A stretch of DNA of 64,000 bases from Pseudomaricurvus sp965656525 (GTDB lineage: Bacteria; Pseudomonadota; Gammaproteobacteria; Pseudomonadales; Cellvibrionaceae). A model generated the notes under the pieces. That model was not told the origin of the DNA, did no database searches, and worked only from the letters and a program-made list of their open reading frames with translations. The stretch is from assembly GCA_965656525.1 (NCBI GenBank), contig CBFHKY010000001.1, positions 139,209-203,208 of the forward strand. The letters are read 5' to 3'. Positions 1 to 8,523 of this stretch are shown here, piece after piece; positions within the stretch are counted from its first letter, which is position 1, and the number at the start of each line of letters is the position of its first letter. The translations under genes and the position numbers were made by a program.

Positions 1-1194
1 ATCCGGTAATTCGTTTAAAAGCTCAAAAAACTGCGATTCAGCTTCTGCTGTTGCTAAAGCATCACGAATTCGATCTTCTGATGTTTCAAAGCTGGGGGGC
101 TCAGTAACTTCTACTGCAAGTAACTTGATGAAGTGAGTTCCCGCGTCGGTTTGGACTGGTTTAGAAACTTGTCCCACCTCCAATTGAGCAACCTCGGACT
201 CAAACTCTTCAGGAAATGTTGCCCCATCTGTGAAACCTAAATCGCCACCAAGTTCACTGCTACCCAAATCATCGGACAACTCACGAGCTATATCTGCAAA
301 CACATCACCGGCGGCTAGACGCTCACTAACTTCAGTGATCTTAGCTTCAGCTTGTTCACCATCTTCAATCAAAATATGCGCGATTTGCCTTTGCTCCGTG
401 CTTTGAAACGCTGACATTTCGGCCTGGTATTGAGCATCGACTTGCGAATCGTCAATGAAAACGTTGTCGGCAAGCTGGTCTATGCTCAGTTCAATGTATT
501 CGACTGAAACAGTTTCCGGTGCCATAAACTGTGATTGGTTTTGCTCGTAATACGTTTTGACTTCGTCTTCAGAAATCACCACCTCACTTGCTTCATTCTC
601 ATAAGGCAGTGTAAGGGACAAAAAGCTACGTGATTGCTGAGTAAGACGAATTAGCGCTGTCAAATCAGATTCAGAGGCTGCTGCACTGGCTGTGACGCCA
701 GAGGCCAGCTGACTGACGACCGAATCCTCTAAGAGCAGGTTCTTGTACTCCGCTGGGGAATAACCCATGTTGCGTAAGATTTGAGTATAGAGCTCTGGGC
801 TGAATCGGCCGTCTCTGCGAAACTGCTCGGTACTTACAATCAAAGCGTCCAAGGCGGCGTCCGCAACAGTCATACCGTTTTTTTCGGCTGTCTGGCGCAA
901 CAGTTCTCGGTCTATAAGGCGCGCTAAAACAGGCTCTCTTAAACGCTCATCGCTGATTAAACCTGCTGGAGCTTGATCACCAAAACGCTCCAACAACTGT
1001 TGTTTTTGCATACGAACGGCACGTAACAGGTTTTGTTCTGTAATGGCTTCACCATTGACTTCAGCCGCTTGGCCTGCACTGCTGTTTTGAAGGAAGAGAG
1101 AATCTACCCCGAATAGAACCAGAGGGATCATCATAAGGCCGACAATAATAATGGCTATGGTACCCTTGAGGTTTTCCCTGATTGATTGAAGCAT
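1..1194 (-). CDS. ppiD: Peptidyl-prolyl isomerase PpiD, C-terminus cut by window edge
   Basis: PpiD is an inner-membrane-anchored periplasmic chaperone with a parvulin domain that helps fold newly exported outer-membrane proteins. The first 398 codons are present. The start (ATG ending at 1194) gives MLQSIRENLKGTIAI followed by one hydrophobic anchor (about residues 11-30), typical of PpiD. A SurA-N-like chaperone region follows, then the start of a parvulin (PPIC) domain showing AHILIEDGE and LGGDLGFTDG (about residues 270-370). The reading frame is open to base 1; E. coli PpiD has about 620 residues, so roughly 220 are missing. Its position downstream of hupB and lon is the usual gammaproteobacterial order. 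Confidence 0.93.
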   Translation of the reverse strand, partial: MLQSIRENLKGTIAIIIVGLMMIPLVLFGVDSLFLQNSSAGQAAEVNGEAITEQNLLRAVRMQKQQLLERFGDQAPAGLISDERLREPVLARLIDRELLRQTAEKNGMTVADAALDALIVSTEQFRRDGRFSPELYTQILRNMGYSPAEYKNLLLEDSVVSQLASGVTASAAASESDLTALIRLTQQSRSFLSLTLPYENEASEVVISEDEVKTYYEQNQSQFMAPETVSVEYIELSIDQLADNVFIDDSQVDAQYQAEMSAFQSTEQRQIAHILIEDGEQAEAKITEVSERLAAGDVFADIARELSDDLGSSELGGDLGFTDGATFPEEFESEVAQLEVGQVSKPVQTDAGTHFIKLLAVEVTEPPSFETSEDRIRDALATAEAESQFFELLNELPD

Positions 1195-1276
1195 AAATGT
1201 GCCTATTACAACTTATTCTTAACGCTAAGCTGTTTATAAATTTATCTGGATCGGTATTTTAATAAACCACTCTTAC

Positions 1277-1307
1277 AAAAAAGGCGCACCCAATGATGCG
1301 CCTTTTT
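1277..1307 (-). terminator. Intrinsic terminator of hupB
   Basis: An 11-bp perfect inverted repeat (1278-1288 with 1297-1307, core GGCGCA/TGCGCC) has an 8-base loop and ends in a run of T on the minus strand. It lies between hupB and ppiD, so it should end most hupB transcripts and make ppiD depend on its own promoter or on readthrough. Confidence 0.8.
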
Positions 1308-1381
1308 AAACAACAATGAACTACTTAGTATGTTGCGTGCTAGGTAGTTTCATTGATGCTCGGTTTTCACCCTGACGCAAA

Positions 1382-1654
1382 TCAGTTGACAGCGTCTTTC
1401 AGGGCTTTACCCGCTTTAAAGCTAGGAATTTTTGCTGCGGCAATCTCTATGGGGGCGCCCGTTTGAGGATTGCGACCTGTGCGTGCTGCACGATCTTTCA
1501 CAGAAAAAGTACCGAAGCCTACCAATACCACTTGGTCATCCGCCTTTAAAGCACCTGTTACGGCATCGATCATTGCGTCGACTGCACGGCCGGCTGCTGC
1601 TTTAGGAATGTCTGCTGAAGCGGCAACCGCTTCGATCAGTTCAGATTTGTTCAC
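1382..1654 (-). CDS. hupB: DNA-binding protein HU-beta
   Basis: HU is the abundant histone-like protein that bends and compacts DNA as a dimer. The 90-residue product has the exact family length, starts MNKSELIEAVAASADI, and carries the HU/IHF signature region GFGTFSVKDRAARTGRNPQTG, which includes the DNA-arm motif RNPQTG. The order lon-hupB-ppiD is the one known for E. coli and most gammaproteobacteria. A near-consensus sigma-70 promoter lies about 110 bases upstream and a terminator directly downstream, so this is a strongly expressed single-gene unit. HU-alpha and HU-beta are hard to separate by sequence alone; the context argues for beta. Confidence 0.96.
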   Translation of the reverse strand: MNKSELIEAVAASADIPKAAAGRAVDAMIDAVTGALKADDQVVLVGFGTFSVKDRAARTGRNPQTGAPIEIAAAKIPSFKAGKALKDAVN

Positions 1655-1767
1655 AAAAAAAACCCCTTATTATTCGGTTTAATTCAGTTGTCGATCTTGG
1701 AGAAAGTTCAGAAAAGAAGCATCAATTTACGCTGCTCCTAAAGCCTGCTCGCCGCAAGGAATGGCAA

Positions 1768-1796
1768 TTTATACCAACTGCACTCATAGCGGTCAA
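1768..1796 (-). promoter_or_regulatory. Sigma-70 promoter of hupB
   Basis: On the minus strand, -35 TTGACC (1791-1796) and -10 TATAAA (1768-1773) are separated by exactly 17 bases. Transcription would start near 1761, giving a leader of about 105 bases before the hupB ATG. Confidence 0.7.
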
Positions 1797-1849
1797 GGCA
1801 AGTTTTTGTGTTTTGCGCTACATGTATGGATAACACCCAACTAGGATGA

Positions 1850-1881
1850 AAACCACACCAGATAAAAGCTCTGATGTGGTT
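1850..1881 (-). terminator. Intrinsic terminator of lon
   Basis: A 12-bp stem with one G-U pair (arms 1851-1862 and 1870-1881, outer sequence AACCACA/TGTGGTT) is followed by TTTT on the minus strand, 15 bases after the lon stop codon. Confidence 0.7.
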
Positions 1882-1895
1882 ACTTTTCTTCCCCA

Positions 1896-4310
1896 TTAGT
1901 GAGTGCTGATACGAGGAGCCTTAGACTCACTACCACTGTCTTTCTTAGATTGTAGAGCTTTGAACTCTTCATCTGTAAAAGGTGTTGGCATTGATTGTAG
2001 AGCCACTTCTAACACTTCATCAATCCACTTAACGGGAATGATTTTCAGGTCTGATTTAATGTTATCAGGTATGTCTTTCAAGTCCCGTTCGTTTTCATGT
2101 GGGATAAGAACGGTTTTAATGCCTCCACGATGAGCTGCCAGAAGCTTTTCTTTCAGCCCACCAATTTTTAAGACTTGCCCCCGTAACGTAATCTCGCCGG
2201 TCATAGCAACATCCGCTTTAACCGGAATATTGCTTAAAACCGAAACTAGAGTTGTGCACATCGCAATGCCTGCACTGGGGCCATCTTTTGGTGTTGCACC
2301 TTCGGGAACATGAATGTGGATATCATGCTTATCAATAAAGTCAGGCGCAATTCCTAGTGCTTGTCCCCGCGATCTAACCACCGTTAACGCCGCCTGGATA
2401 GACTCCTGCATCACGTCACCAAGCGAACCTGTTTTCGTGATTCGGCCTTTACCTGCTACTGCTGATGATTCAATGGTAAGCAGTTCACCGCCCACTTGAG
2501 TCCAAGCTAAACCTGTCACTTGGCCAATTTGATTTTCTTCTTCTGCAATCCCGAAATCAAACTTACGAACCCCCAAGTAATCTTCAAGAACTTCAGAGGT
2601 AATGTGGTCAAGCTCTAAGCGTTTATCTTTTACGTGCCGTGTAACGACTTTGCGGCAGAGTTTCGCAATTTCACGATCTAAACCACGAACACCTGCTTCA
2701 CGCGTGTAGTAGCGGACGATATCCCTAATGGCATCATCGTCAATATTGATTTCATCTGCTTTAAGCCCGTTGTTCTTAATTTGTTTTGGTATCAAATAAC
2801 GCGCGGCGATGTTGAGCTTTTCGTCCTCGGTATAACCGGGGATTCGAATAACTTCCATTCGATCCAGCAATGGCCCAGGAATATTCATAGAGTTCGAAGT
2901 ACAAAGAAACATCACTTCGGACAAATCGTAATCTACTTCAAGGTAATGATCGTTAAATTTACCATTTTGCTCTGGATCAAGCACTTCCAGAAGCGCTGAA
3001 GCGGGATCGCCACGGTTATCCATACCCATTTTGTCTACTTCGTCCAACAAAAATAGAGGATTTTTTGCCCCTACTTTGGACATTTTCTGAATCAGTTTCC
3101 CGGGTAATGATCCAATATACGTCCGACGATGTCCTCGAATTTCCGCCTCATCACGGACCCCTCCTAATGCCATCCGAATAAATTTTCGGTTTGTGGCTCT
3201 AGCGATGGATTCACCCAAGGAGGTTTTGCCAACTCCAGGGGGGCCCACTAGGCACAGGATTGGGCCTTTCAGCTTTTTAACGCGCTTTTGAACGGCTAAG
3301 TATTCAAGAATTCTTTCTTTGACTTCTTCTAAGCCATAATGGTCCGATTCCAGCACTTTTTCTGCACGCTCAAGATCGTGGCGCACCTTGGAGCGTTTTG
3401 ACCATGGAACAGAGACCATCCAGTCAATATACGCTCTAACAACAGATGCCTCGGCCGACATTGGCGACATCATTTTTAATTTATTGAGCTCAGCACGGGT
3501 TTTCTTTTCAGCCTCTTCTGGCATTTTTGCTTCGACGACCTTTTTCTCAAGATCCTCCAGCTCATTTGGCTCCTCTGTAATTTCTCCCAGTTCCTTCTGG
3601 ATCGCTTTCATCTGTTCATTCAGATAGTACTCACGCTGGCTCTTTTCCATTTGTTTCTTGACCCGGCCTCGGATGCGTTTTTCAACCTGAAACAGGTCAA
3701 TTTCCGCTTCCATAAGTCCGAGTAGATGCTCTAAGCGCTCACGGATATCCACCATTTCGAGGATATCTTGTTTTTGCTCTAGCGCTAATGTCATATGAGC
3801 AGCCACCGTATCGGTGAGACGACCAAGTTCATCAATGCCAGATAGAGAAGTCATTACTTCGGCGGGTACTTTCTTGCTTAAGCCTACATATTGCTCAAAT
3901 TGAGCCATGGCCGAACGCAACATAGCATCAGATTCAGTTTCTGGAATTTCTTCGCTGTGCAATACTTCGGCTTTAGCGCGAAAGTAACCTGGCTCATCAT
4001 CAACAGCATAAACACGAGCGCGATCACCGCCTTCAACAAGTACCTTAACAGTGCCATCGGGCAATTTGAGTAGTTGCAGTATGCTAGAGACAGTACCTAT
4101 CTCATACAGGTCATCGGCTTGAGGGTCATCGTCTGATGCATTGCGTTGTGCGAGCAGCAAGACTTGCTTGTCAGCAGCCATGGCGTGCTCTAATGCCTCA
4201 ATTGACTTGTCGCGACCAACAAAAAGCGGGATAACCATGTGGGGGTAAACCACCACATCACGCAGTGGCAATAAAGGAAGATCCAAGTGGGTGGACGTTT
4301 CAGATTCCAT
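1896..4310 (-). CDS. lon: ATP-dependent protease Lon
   Basis: Lon is the cytoplasmic hexameric AAA+ serine protease that degrades misfolded and short-lived regulatory proteins. The 804-residue length fits LonA. In order it has the N-terminal substrate-binding domain (LPLLPLRDVVVYPHM near the start), a coiled-coil region, the AAA+ module with Walker A GPPGVGKTS (about residue 350) and Walker B FLLDEVDKM, and the C-terminal protease domain with catalytic Ser in PKDGPSAGIAM and catalytic Lys in GGLKEKLLAA. It follows clpX and precedes hupB, the conserved order. A terminator separates it from clpX and a sigma-32-like promoter lies just upstream, so it is probably heat-inducible on its own. Confidence 0.98.
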   Translation of the reverse strand: MESETSTHLDLPLLPLRDVVVYPHMVIPLFVGRDKSIEALEHAMAADKQVLLLAQRNASDDDPQADDLYEIGTVSSILQLLKLPDGTVKVLVEGGDRARVYAVDDEPGYFRAKAEVLHSEEIPETESDAMLRSAMAQFEQYVGLSKKVPAEVMTSLSGIDELGRLTDTVAAHMTLALEQKQDILEMVDIRERLEHLLGLMEAEIDLFQVEKRIRGRVKKQMEKSQREYYLNEQMKAIQKELGEITEEPNELEDLEKKVVEAKMPEEAEKKTRAELNKLKMMSPMSAEASVVRAYIDWMVSVPWSKRSKVRHDLERAEKVLESDHYGLEEVKERILEYLAVQKRVKKLKGPILCLVGPPGVGKTSLGESIARATNRKFIRMALGGVRDEAEIRGHRRTYIGSLPGKLIQKMSKVGAKNPLFLLDEVDKMGMDNRGDPASALLEVLDPEQNGKFNDHYLEVDYDLSEVMFLCTSNSMNIPGPLLDRMEVIRIPGYTEDEKLNIAARYLIPKQIKNNGLKADEINIDDDAIRDIVRYYTREAGVRGLDREIAKLCRKVVTRHVKDKRLELDHITSEVLEDYLGVRKFDFGIAEEENQIGQVTGLAWTQVGGELLTIESSAVAGKGRITKTGSLGDVMQESIQAALTVVRSRGQALGIAPDFIDKHDIHIHVPEGATPKDGPSAGIAMCTTLVSVLSNIPVKADVAMTGEITLRGQVLKIGGLKEKLLAAHRGGIKTVLIPHENERDLKDIPDNIKSDLKIIPVKWIDEVLEVALQSMPTPFTDEEFKALQSKKDSGSESKAPRISTH

Positions 4311-4352
4311 GGTTTTAGCTCTCTTTACTTCTAAAATTTCCTCTTGAACTTA

Positions 4353-4380
4353 GAATGGGGGCAAATAAGTCGAAATACAA
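4353..4380 (-). promoter_or_regulatory. Sigma-32-like heat-shock promoter of lon
   Basis: The minus strand reads TTGTAT (4375-4380), 14 bases, then CCCCATTC (4353-4360). Known sigma-32 promoters use CTTGAAA, 13-15 bases, then CCCCATnT; the -10 half matches almost fully and the -35 half matches in 4 of 6 positions. It lies 43 bases before the lon ATG. Confidence 0.55.
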
Positions 4381-4391
4381 TGTTAAGGGGT

Positions 4392-4430
4392 AAATAAATA
4401 AAAGGGGCTCAAGGCCCCTTTTATTTATTT
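4392..4430 (-). terminator. Bidirectional-looking terminator between clpX and lon
   Basis: A perfect 17-bp inverted repeat (4392-4408 and 4414-4430) with a GGGGC/GCCCC core and a 5-base loop. It is flanked by A and T tracts on both sides, so it could stop transcription in either direction. It lies 24 bases after the clpX stop codon. Confidence 0.85.
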
Positions 4431-4453
4431 TGGATAAAACTACTGTGTTCAGG

Positions 4454-5746
4454 CTACTCTTCTGGTGCCACTTTTTGTTGCTCTGGCTCTGATGCATAGA
4501 CCAGTAGCGGCTCTGATTCACCTTTGATCACGGACTCATCAACCACAACCTTAGAGACACCTGTTTCAGAAGGGATCTTATACATCGTGTCCAACAGCAC
4601 CGATTCCATGATTGAACGCAGACCCCTAGCGCCCGTTCTTCGCTGCATAGCTTTATTTGCGACGGCCTCTAGGGCGTCTTTGCGGAAATCCACATCAACA
4701 CCTTCCATCTCAAACAACTTGGTGTATTGCTTTGTCAGTGCATTTTTAGGTTCTGTAAGAATCTGAACTAACGCTTCAAGGTCGAGCTCTTCCAGTGTTG
4801 CGATCACAGGAAGACGACCTACAAACTCTGGAATCAATCCATATTTCACAAGATCTTCGGGTTCAAGGTCTTTAAAGGCCTCACCTATATCTTTGCTGGT
4901 GTCTTTGCTCTTTACTTGAGCGCCAAATCCGATACCGCCTTTTTCTGAGCGATCGCGAATGACCTTATCCAAACCGGCAAAAGCACCGCCACAGATAAAC
5001 AAGATACTGGAGGTGTCGACTTGCAAAAATTCCTGCTGAGGGTGTTTTCTTCCACCTTGAGGAGGAACCGATGCCACAGTACCTTCAATCAATTTAAGCA
5101 GAGCTTGCTGCACTCCCTCACCTGAAACATCGCGCGTGATCGACGGATTGTCAGATTTACGTGAAATCTTATCGATTTCATCGATATAAACGATACCTTG
5201 CTGAGCTTTTTCTACATCGTAGTCGCATTTTTGTAGCAGCTTCTGGATGATATTTTCAACATCTTCACCGACGTATCCAGCTTCAGTCAAAGTTGTGGCA
5301 TCCGCAATGGTGAACGGAACATTCAATAGGCGCGCCAAAGTTTCTGCCAATAATGTCTTACCGCTACCCGTTGGCCCTACCATCAAGATGTTACTTTTAC
5401 CTAGCTCGACCGTGTCCTTATCTTTTTTCGCTTCACCCAAGCGCAAACGTTTGTAGTGATTATATACTGCGACAGCCAACACTTTTTTGGCACGACTTTG
5501 CCCGATGACGTATTCATCTAAGGTATTAGCAATCTCTTGTGGTGTAGGCAATCGATCACTGCTGCCTTCTGAAGCCGACTCTTGGATTTCTTCGCGAATG
5601 ATATCGTTGCACAGATCAACGCATTCGTCGCAGATAAAAACGGAGGGACCAGCAATCAGCTTTCTGACTTCGTGCTGGCTTTTGCCGCAAAATGAGCAGT
5701 AAAGCAGTTTACCATTGTCATCTCCGGTGTCTTTCGTATCGGTCAT
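4454..5746 (-). CDS. clpX: ATP-dependent Clp protease ATP-binding subunit ClpX
   Basis: ClpX is the AAA+ unfoldase that recognises tagged substrates and threads them into ClpP. The 430-residue protein has the N-terminal zinc-binding domain with two CxxC pairs (CSFCGK near residue 17 and CDECVDLC near 39), then the AAA+ core with Walker A GPTGSGKT (about residue 122), Walker B IVYIDEIDKI, the pore loop GYVG and sensor-2 region TGARGLRSIME. The start codon has a strong GGAGAGG ribosome-binding site. It lies downstream of clpP, with a hairpin in the 262-bp gap, so it probably has some independent transcription. The sequence gives no reason to doubt function. Confidence 0.98.
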   Translation of the reverse strand: MTDTKDTGDDNGKLLYCSFCGKSQHEVRKLIAGPSVFICDECVDLCNDIIREEIQESASEGSSDRLPTPQEIANTLDEYVIGQSRAKKVLAVAVYNHYKRLRLGEAKKDKDTVELGKSNILMVGPTGSGKTLLAETLARLLNVPFTIADATTLTEAGYVGEDVENIIQKLLQKCDYDVEKAQQGIVYIDEIDKISRKSDNPSITRDVSGEGVQQALLKLIEGTVASVPPQGGRKHPQQEFLQVDTSSILFICGGAFAGLDKVIRDRSEKGGIGFGAQVKSKDTSKDIGEAFKDLEPEDLVKYGLIPEFVGRLPVIATLEELDLEALVQILTEPKNALTKQYTKLFEMEGVDVDFRKDALEAVANKAMQRRTGARGLRSIMESVLLDTMYKIPSETGVSKVVVDESVIKGESEPLLVYASEPEQQKVAPEE

Positions 5747-5821
5747 TAAACCTCTCCGTACAAACTTGAATAAAGCCTTTCATATACATTGATAACAATG
5801 AAGACCAAAAGCTTATTTTTC

Positions 5822-5857
5822 AAGAGAGCCTCCTGTTTAATCGGTAGGCTCTCTTTT
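5822..5857 (-). terminator. Hairpin between clpP and clpX
   Basis: A perfect 10-bp inverted repeat, AAGAGAGCCT (5822-5831) with AGGCTCTCTT (5846-5855). A clear T tract follows only in the plus orientation; in the direction of clpP transcription the stem is followed by GAAAAATAAG, so it may act as a weak terminator, an mRNA-stabilising structure or a processing site. Confidence 0.45.
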
Positions 5858-6008
5858 AAATCATGCACTTATGAGAAAAGTGCTGCCTATTAAGCCATCT
5901 AAGAGCATCGTCGATTTTCACAACTGCTTTAAGGATCGCTTTATCTTGCGTTCAGTTTAGCCAAAAAATGACTTTGCGCCTAATCATCATGGTGAAAACG
6001 CCACTGTT

Positions 6009-6647
6009 TTAAAGGCCTTTTACTCTCTGCTCTACTACTTCATCAATCAAACCGTACTCTTTCGATTCTAGGGCACTCATGAAGTTATCTCTTTCAGTGT
6101 CGTGTTCAATGTCTTCAATACTGCGCCCACAGTGGTAGGCCATCAGCTCATTTAAGCGCTTACGAATTTTGAGTATTTCTTGAGCATGAATGTGAATATC
6201 TGAGGCTTGACCTTGTGCACCGCCACTGGGCTGATGGATCATGACACGAGAATTAGGCAAGCAATAACGCTTTCCTTTGGCGCCAGCATTTAGCAAGAAG
6301 GCCCCCATACTACAAGCTTGACCGATACACATTGTACTGACGTTGGGCTTGATAAACTGCATCGTGTCATAGATCGACAAACCTGCAGTTACAGAGCCAC
6401 CAGGAGAGTTAATGTACAAATGAATATCTTTATCTGGGTTTTCGGCTTCTAAGAACAGCAATTGAGCAACCACTAAATTAGCCATGTGGTCTTCTACTGG
6501 ACCGACCAGAAAGATGACTCGCTCTTTTAAAAGACGGGAATAGATGTCGTATGAGCGCTCACCTCTTGCGGTTTGCTCTACAACCATTGGAACCAAACCA
6601 GAATTTACAATATTGGAGTTCGAGTTTTCAAAATCAAAAGTTGCCAT
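6009..6647 (-). CDS. clpP: ATP-dependent Clp protease proteolytic subunit ClpP
   Basis: ClpP forms the double-heptamer protease chamber that works with ClpX. The 212-residue protein has the family length and the Ser-His-Asp triad: Ser in GQACSMGAFLL (about residue 112), His in RVMIHQPSGG (about 137), and Asp further on in the RDNFMS region. The active-site stretch reads QACSMG where many homologues have QAASMG, a harmless-looking change. It follows tig and precedes clpX, as in other gammaproteobacteria. Two hairpins after tig suggest it also has its own promoter. The ribosome-binding site is AGGAA, about 12 bases before the ATG. Confidence 0.97.
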   Translation of the reverse strand: MATFDFENSNSNIVNSGLVPMVVEQTARGERSYDIYSRLLKERVIFLVGPVEDHMANLVVAQLLFLEAENPDKDIHLYINSPGGSVTAGLSIYDTMQFIKPNVSTMCIGQACSMGAFLLNAGAKGKRYCLPNSRVMIHQPSGGAQGQASDIHIHAQEILKIRKRLNELMAYHCGRSIEDIEHDTERDNFMSALESKEYGLIDEVVEQRVKGL

Positions 6648-6769
6648 GTGATGTTTTGTTCCTGTACGACAAGATCGAAAAAATAGGTTTTAAGAAACCC
6701 AAATGACATGGAACTGAGCTTAAACGTTGCGAGGAAGATATTCCACTAGTGAGTGAAAAAAGGAGGAAG

Positions 6770-6827
6770 TTCGCTGCGAAACGAGCGCTTCGCAGCGAAA
6801 AATGCATTCAAATCAATCAATTGAATG
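6770..6827 (-). terminator. Tandem hairpins after tig
   Basis: Directly after the tig stop codon come two inverted repeats: CATTCAA/TTGAATG (6805-6811 with 6821-6827), followed on the minus strand by CATTTTT, and a perfect 11-bp repeat TTCGCTGCGAA/TTCGCAGCGAA (6770-6780 with 6789-6799), followed by a pyrimidine run ending in TTTTTT. Together they look like a double terminator for tig. Confidence 0.55.
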
Positions 6828-6832
6828 AATTT

Positions 6833-8155
6833 TTAACCAGCATTTTGCTGAGGTTTAACGAGCTCTGAGTAAGAAGTCTTAGATTCGGTGACGTTAGCGC
6901 CAGCCAAAATATGCTCGACAACTTGATCTTCCAAAACAACAGATTCAACACTGTTCAGTAATTGTGGGTTGCTATAATAATAAGTAACCACTTCTTCTGG
7001 ATCTTGATAAGCAGATGCCATTTCTTCAACCATTTCGCGAACTTTTGCTTCATCGGCTTTCAGCTCAGAAGCTTTGATCAGCTCACCAACAATTAAGCCT
7101 AAAGCCACACGCTTTTCAGCTTGCTCTTTAAACATTTCGTTTGGCAGCAAAGACTTAAGATCTAAGCCTGGCTGGGCACCAGCACCGCCAAATTGTTGCA
7201 TCATCTGGTTGCGCAAGGTTTCAATTTCACTTTCTACCAGAGCGGACGGCAGATCAAGCTCGTGAGTTTCAATCAGCTTGTCCATGACTTGGTTTTTTAG
7301 CTTGGACTTGGCAGCGTTTTTCAGCTCACGTTCCATATTTTTCAAGACTTCAGCACGGAATGTCGCCTCATCCGACGCTTCAACACCAAACTTCTTAAAC
7401 AGCTCTTCGTTAAGCTCAGGCAAAGTTTGCTCAGAGACTGAGTTCAACTTAACGTTAAACTCAACAGCAGCACCTTTCAGGTCTTCTGAATGGTAGTCTT
7501 CAGGGAAAGTGAGAGAAAGCGTTTTTTCTTCGCCGGCACTCATGCCAACAATCCCATCCTCAAAACCTGGAATCATGGAGCCAGAACCGAGCTCTAACTT
7601 GTGGCCTTCACCTTTACCGCCTTCAAATTCTTCACCATCTTTGGTGCCGATGAAGTCGATATCTACCTGATCAGAAAGTGCCGCTGCACGCTCTACAACA
7701 TCCCAGCTCGCTTGCTGCTTGCGTAGAGTTTCAATCATGGTATCAACGTCAGACTCTTCGATATCAGCCACAGCTTTATCGATTTCAAAAGCTGTGGTGT
7801 CAGCAAGTGCAACCTCTGGATAAACTTCGAACGTTGCTATGAACTCAACGTCAGAACCTTCATCCATAGACTTTGGTTCTATAGAAGGCTGACCAGCTGG
7901 CTTGACGTTTTCTTGCTGCACGGCATCATAAAAAGAACGGCTCATCAGCTCGCCAACAACTTCTTGACGAACGCCAGCACCAAAACGCTGCTTCACAACT
8001 TTGAAAGGTACTTTACCTTTACGGAAACCATTTAAACGTACGGTTTTTGCCGCATTTTGCAAGCGTTTGGTGATTTCTGTGTCTACTTGCTCGGCTGGGA
8101 TGCCTACGGTCATACGACGCTCTAGACCGGTAGTTGTCTCAATTGAAACCTGCAT
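6833..8155 (-). CDS. tig: Trigger factor
   Basis: Trigger factor is the ribosome-bound chaperone and prolyl isomerase that meets nascent chains first. The start chosen is the ATG at 8155 (MQVSIETTTGLERRM), not the in-frame ATG 16 codons upstream, because AGGA sits 8 bases before it and family members begin at this point; the protein is then 440 residues (E. coli 432). In order: N-terminal ribosome-binding domain with the signature GFRKGKVPFKVVKQRFG (the FRxGxxP motif), a FKBP-type domain (about residues 150-245), and the C-terminal helical chaperone arms. It lies between tRNA-Leu and clpP, a common arrangement. Confidence 0.97.
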   Translation of the reverse strand: MQVSIETTTGLERRMTVGIPAEQVDTEITKRLQNAAKTVRLNGFRKGKVPFKVVKQRFGAGVRQEVVGELMSRSFYDAVQQENVKPAGQPSIEPKSMDEGSDVEFIATFEVYPEVALADTTAFEIDKAVADIEESDVDTMIETLRKQQASWDVVERAAALSDQVDIDFIGTKDGEEFEGGKGEGHKLELGSGSMIPGFEDGIVGMSAGEEKTLSLTFPEDYHSEDLKGAAVEFNVKLNSVSEQTLPELNEELFKKFGVEASDEATFRAEVLKNMERELKNAAKSKLKNQVMDKLIETHELDLPSALVESEIETLRNQMMQQFGGAGAQPGLDLKSLLPNEMFKEQAEKRVALGLIVGELIKASELKADEAKVREMVEEMASAYQDPEEVVTYYYSNPQLLNSVESVVLEDQVVEHILAGANVTESKTSYSELVKPQQNAG

Positions 8156-8244
8156 GGTGTTCCTCGTGAAAGTCAGATCAATACCTGAAGCTATTTGATG
8201 CACGAATCATGACTGTAAAAACAATCACAAAACCTCTATGTAAT

Positions 8245-8329
8245 TGGTGCGGACGGAGAGACTTGAACTCTCACACCTTTCGATACCAGAACCTAAATCT
8301 GGCGCGTCTACCAATTCCGCCACGTCCGC
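8245..8329 (-). tRNA. tRNA-Leu (anticodon UAG)
   Basis: The 85-base gene includes an encoded CCA. The acceptor stem is GCGGACG/CGTCCGC, the anticodon loop is ATTTAGG with anticodon TAG, a long variable arm is present as expected for class II tRNA-Leu, and the T loop reads GTTCAAGTC. It is identical in every base to the copy at 45468-45552 on the other strand. Placement just upstream of tig is also seen in other gammaproteobacteria. Confidence 0.97.
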
Positions 8330-8523
8330 TTTGTCTTAACAAGTTACTTGAAATATGGCCTTCAAACTTAAAGGCTTGTGTCCAAGAAGAACTGCAACCC
8401 ACTGATTTTTAAATGTTTATTAACATTTTTAAGGGGTTGCCACATGTCAAGGGCAGCAAATTCTGCCACACTAGCCTACACGGTTCAATACCGCAGTGAA
8501 AAATGCCTTTTTAGTAGGCGACC

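Noticed and set aside
8480..8523. Terminator after the TraB/GumN gene
   Set aside because: Only a 4-bp stem (GCCT/AGGC) precedes a T run, too weak to call.
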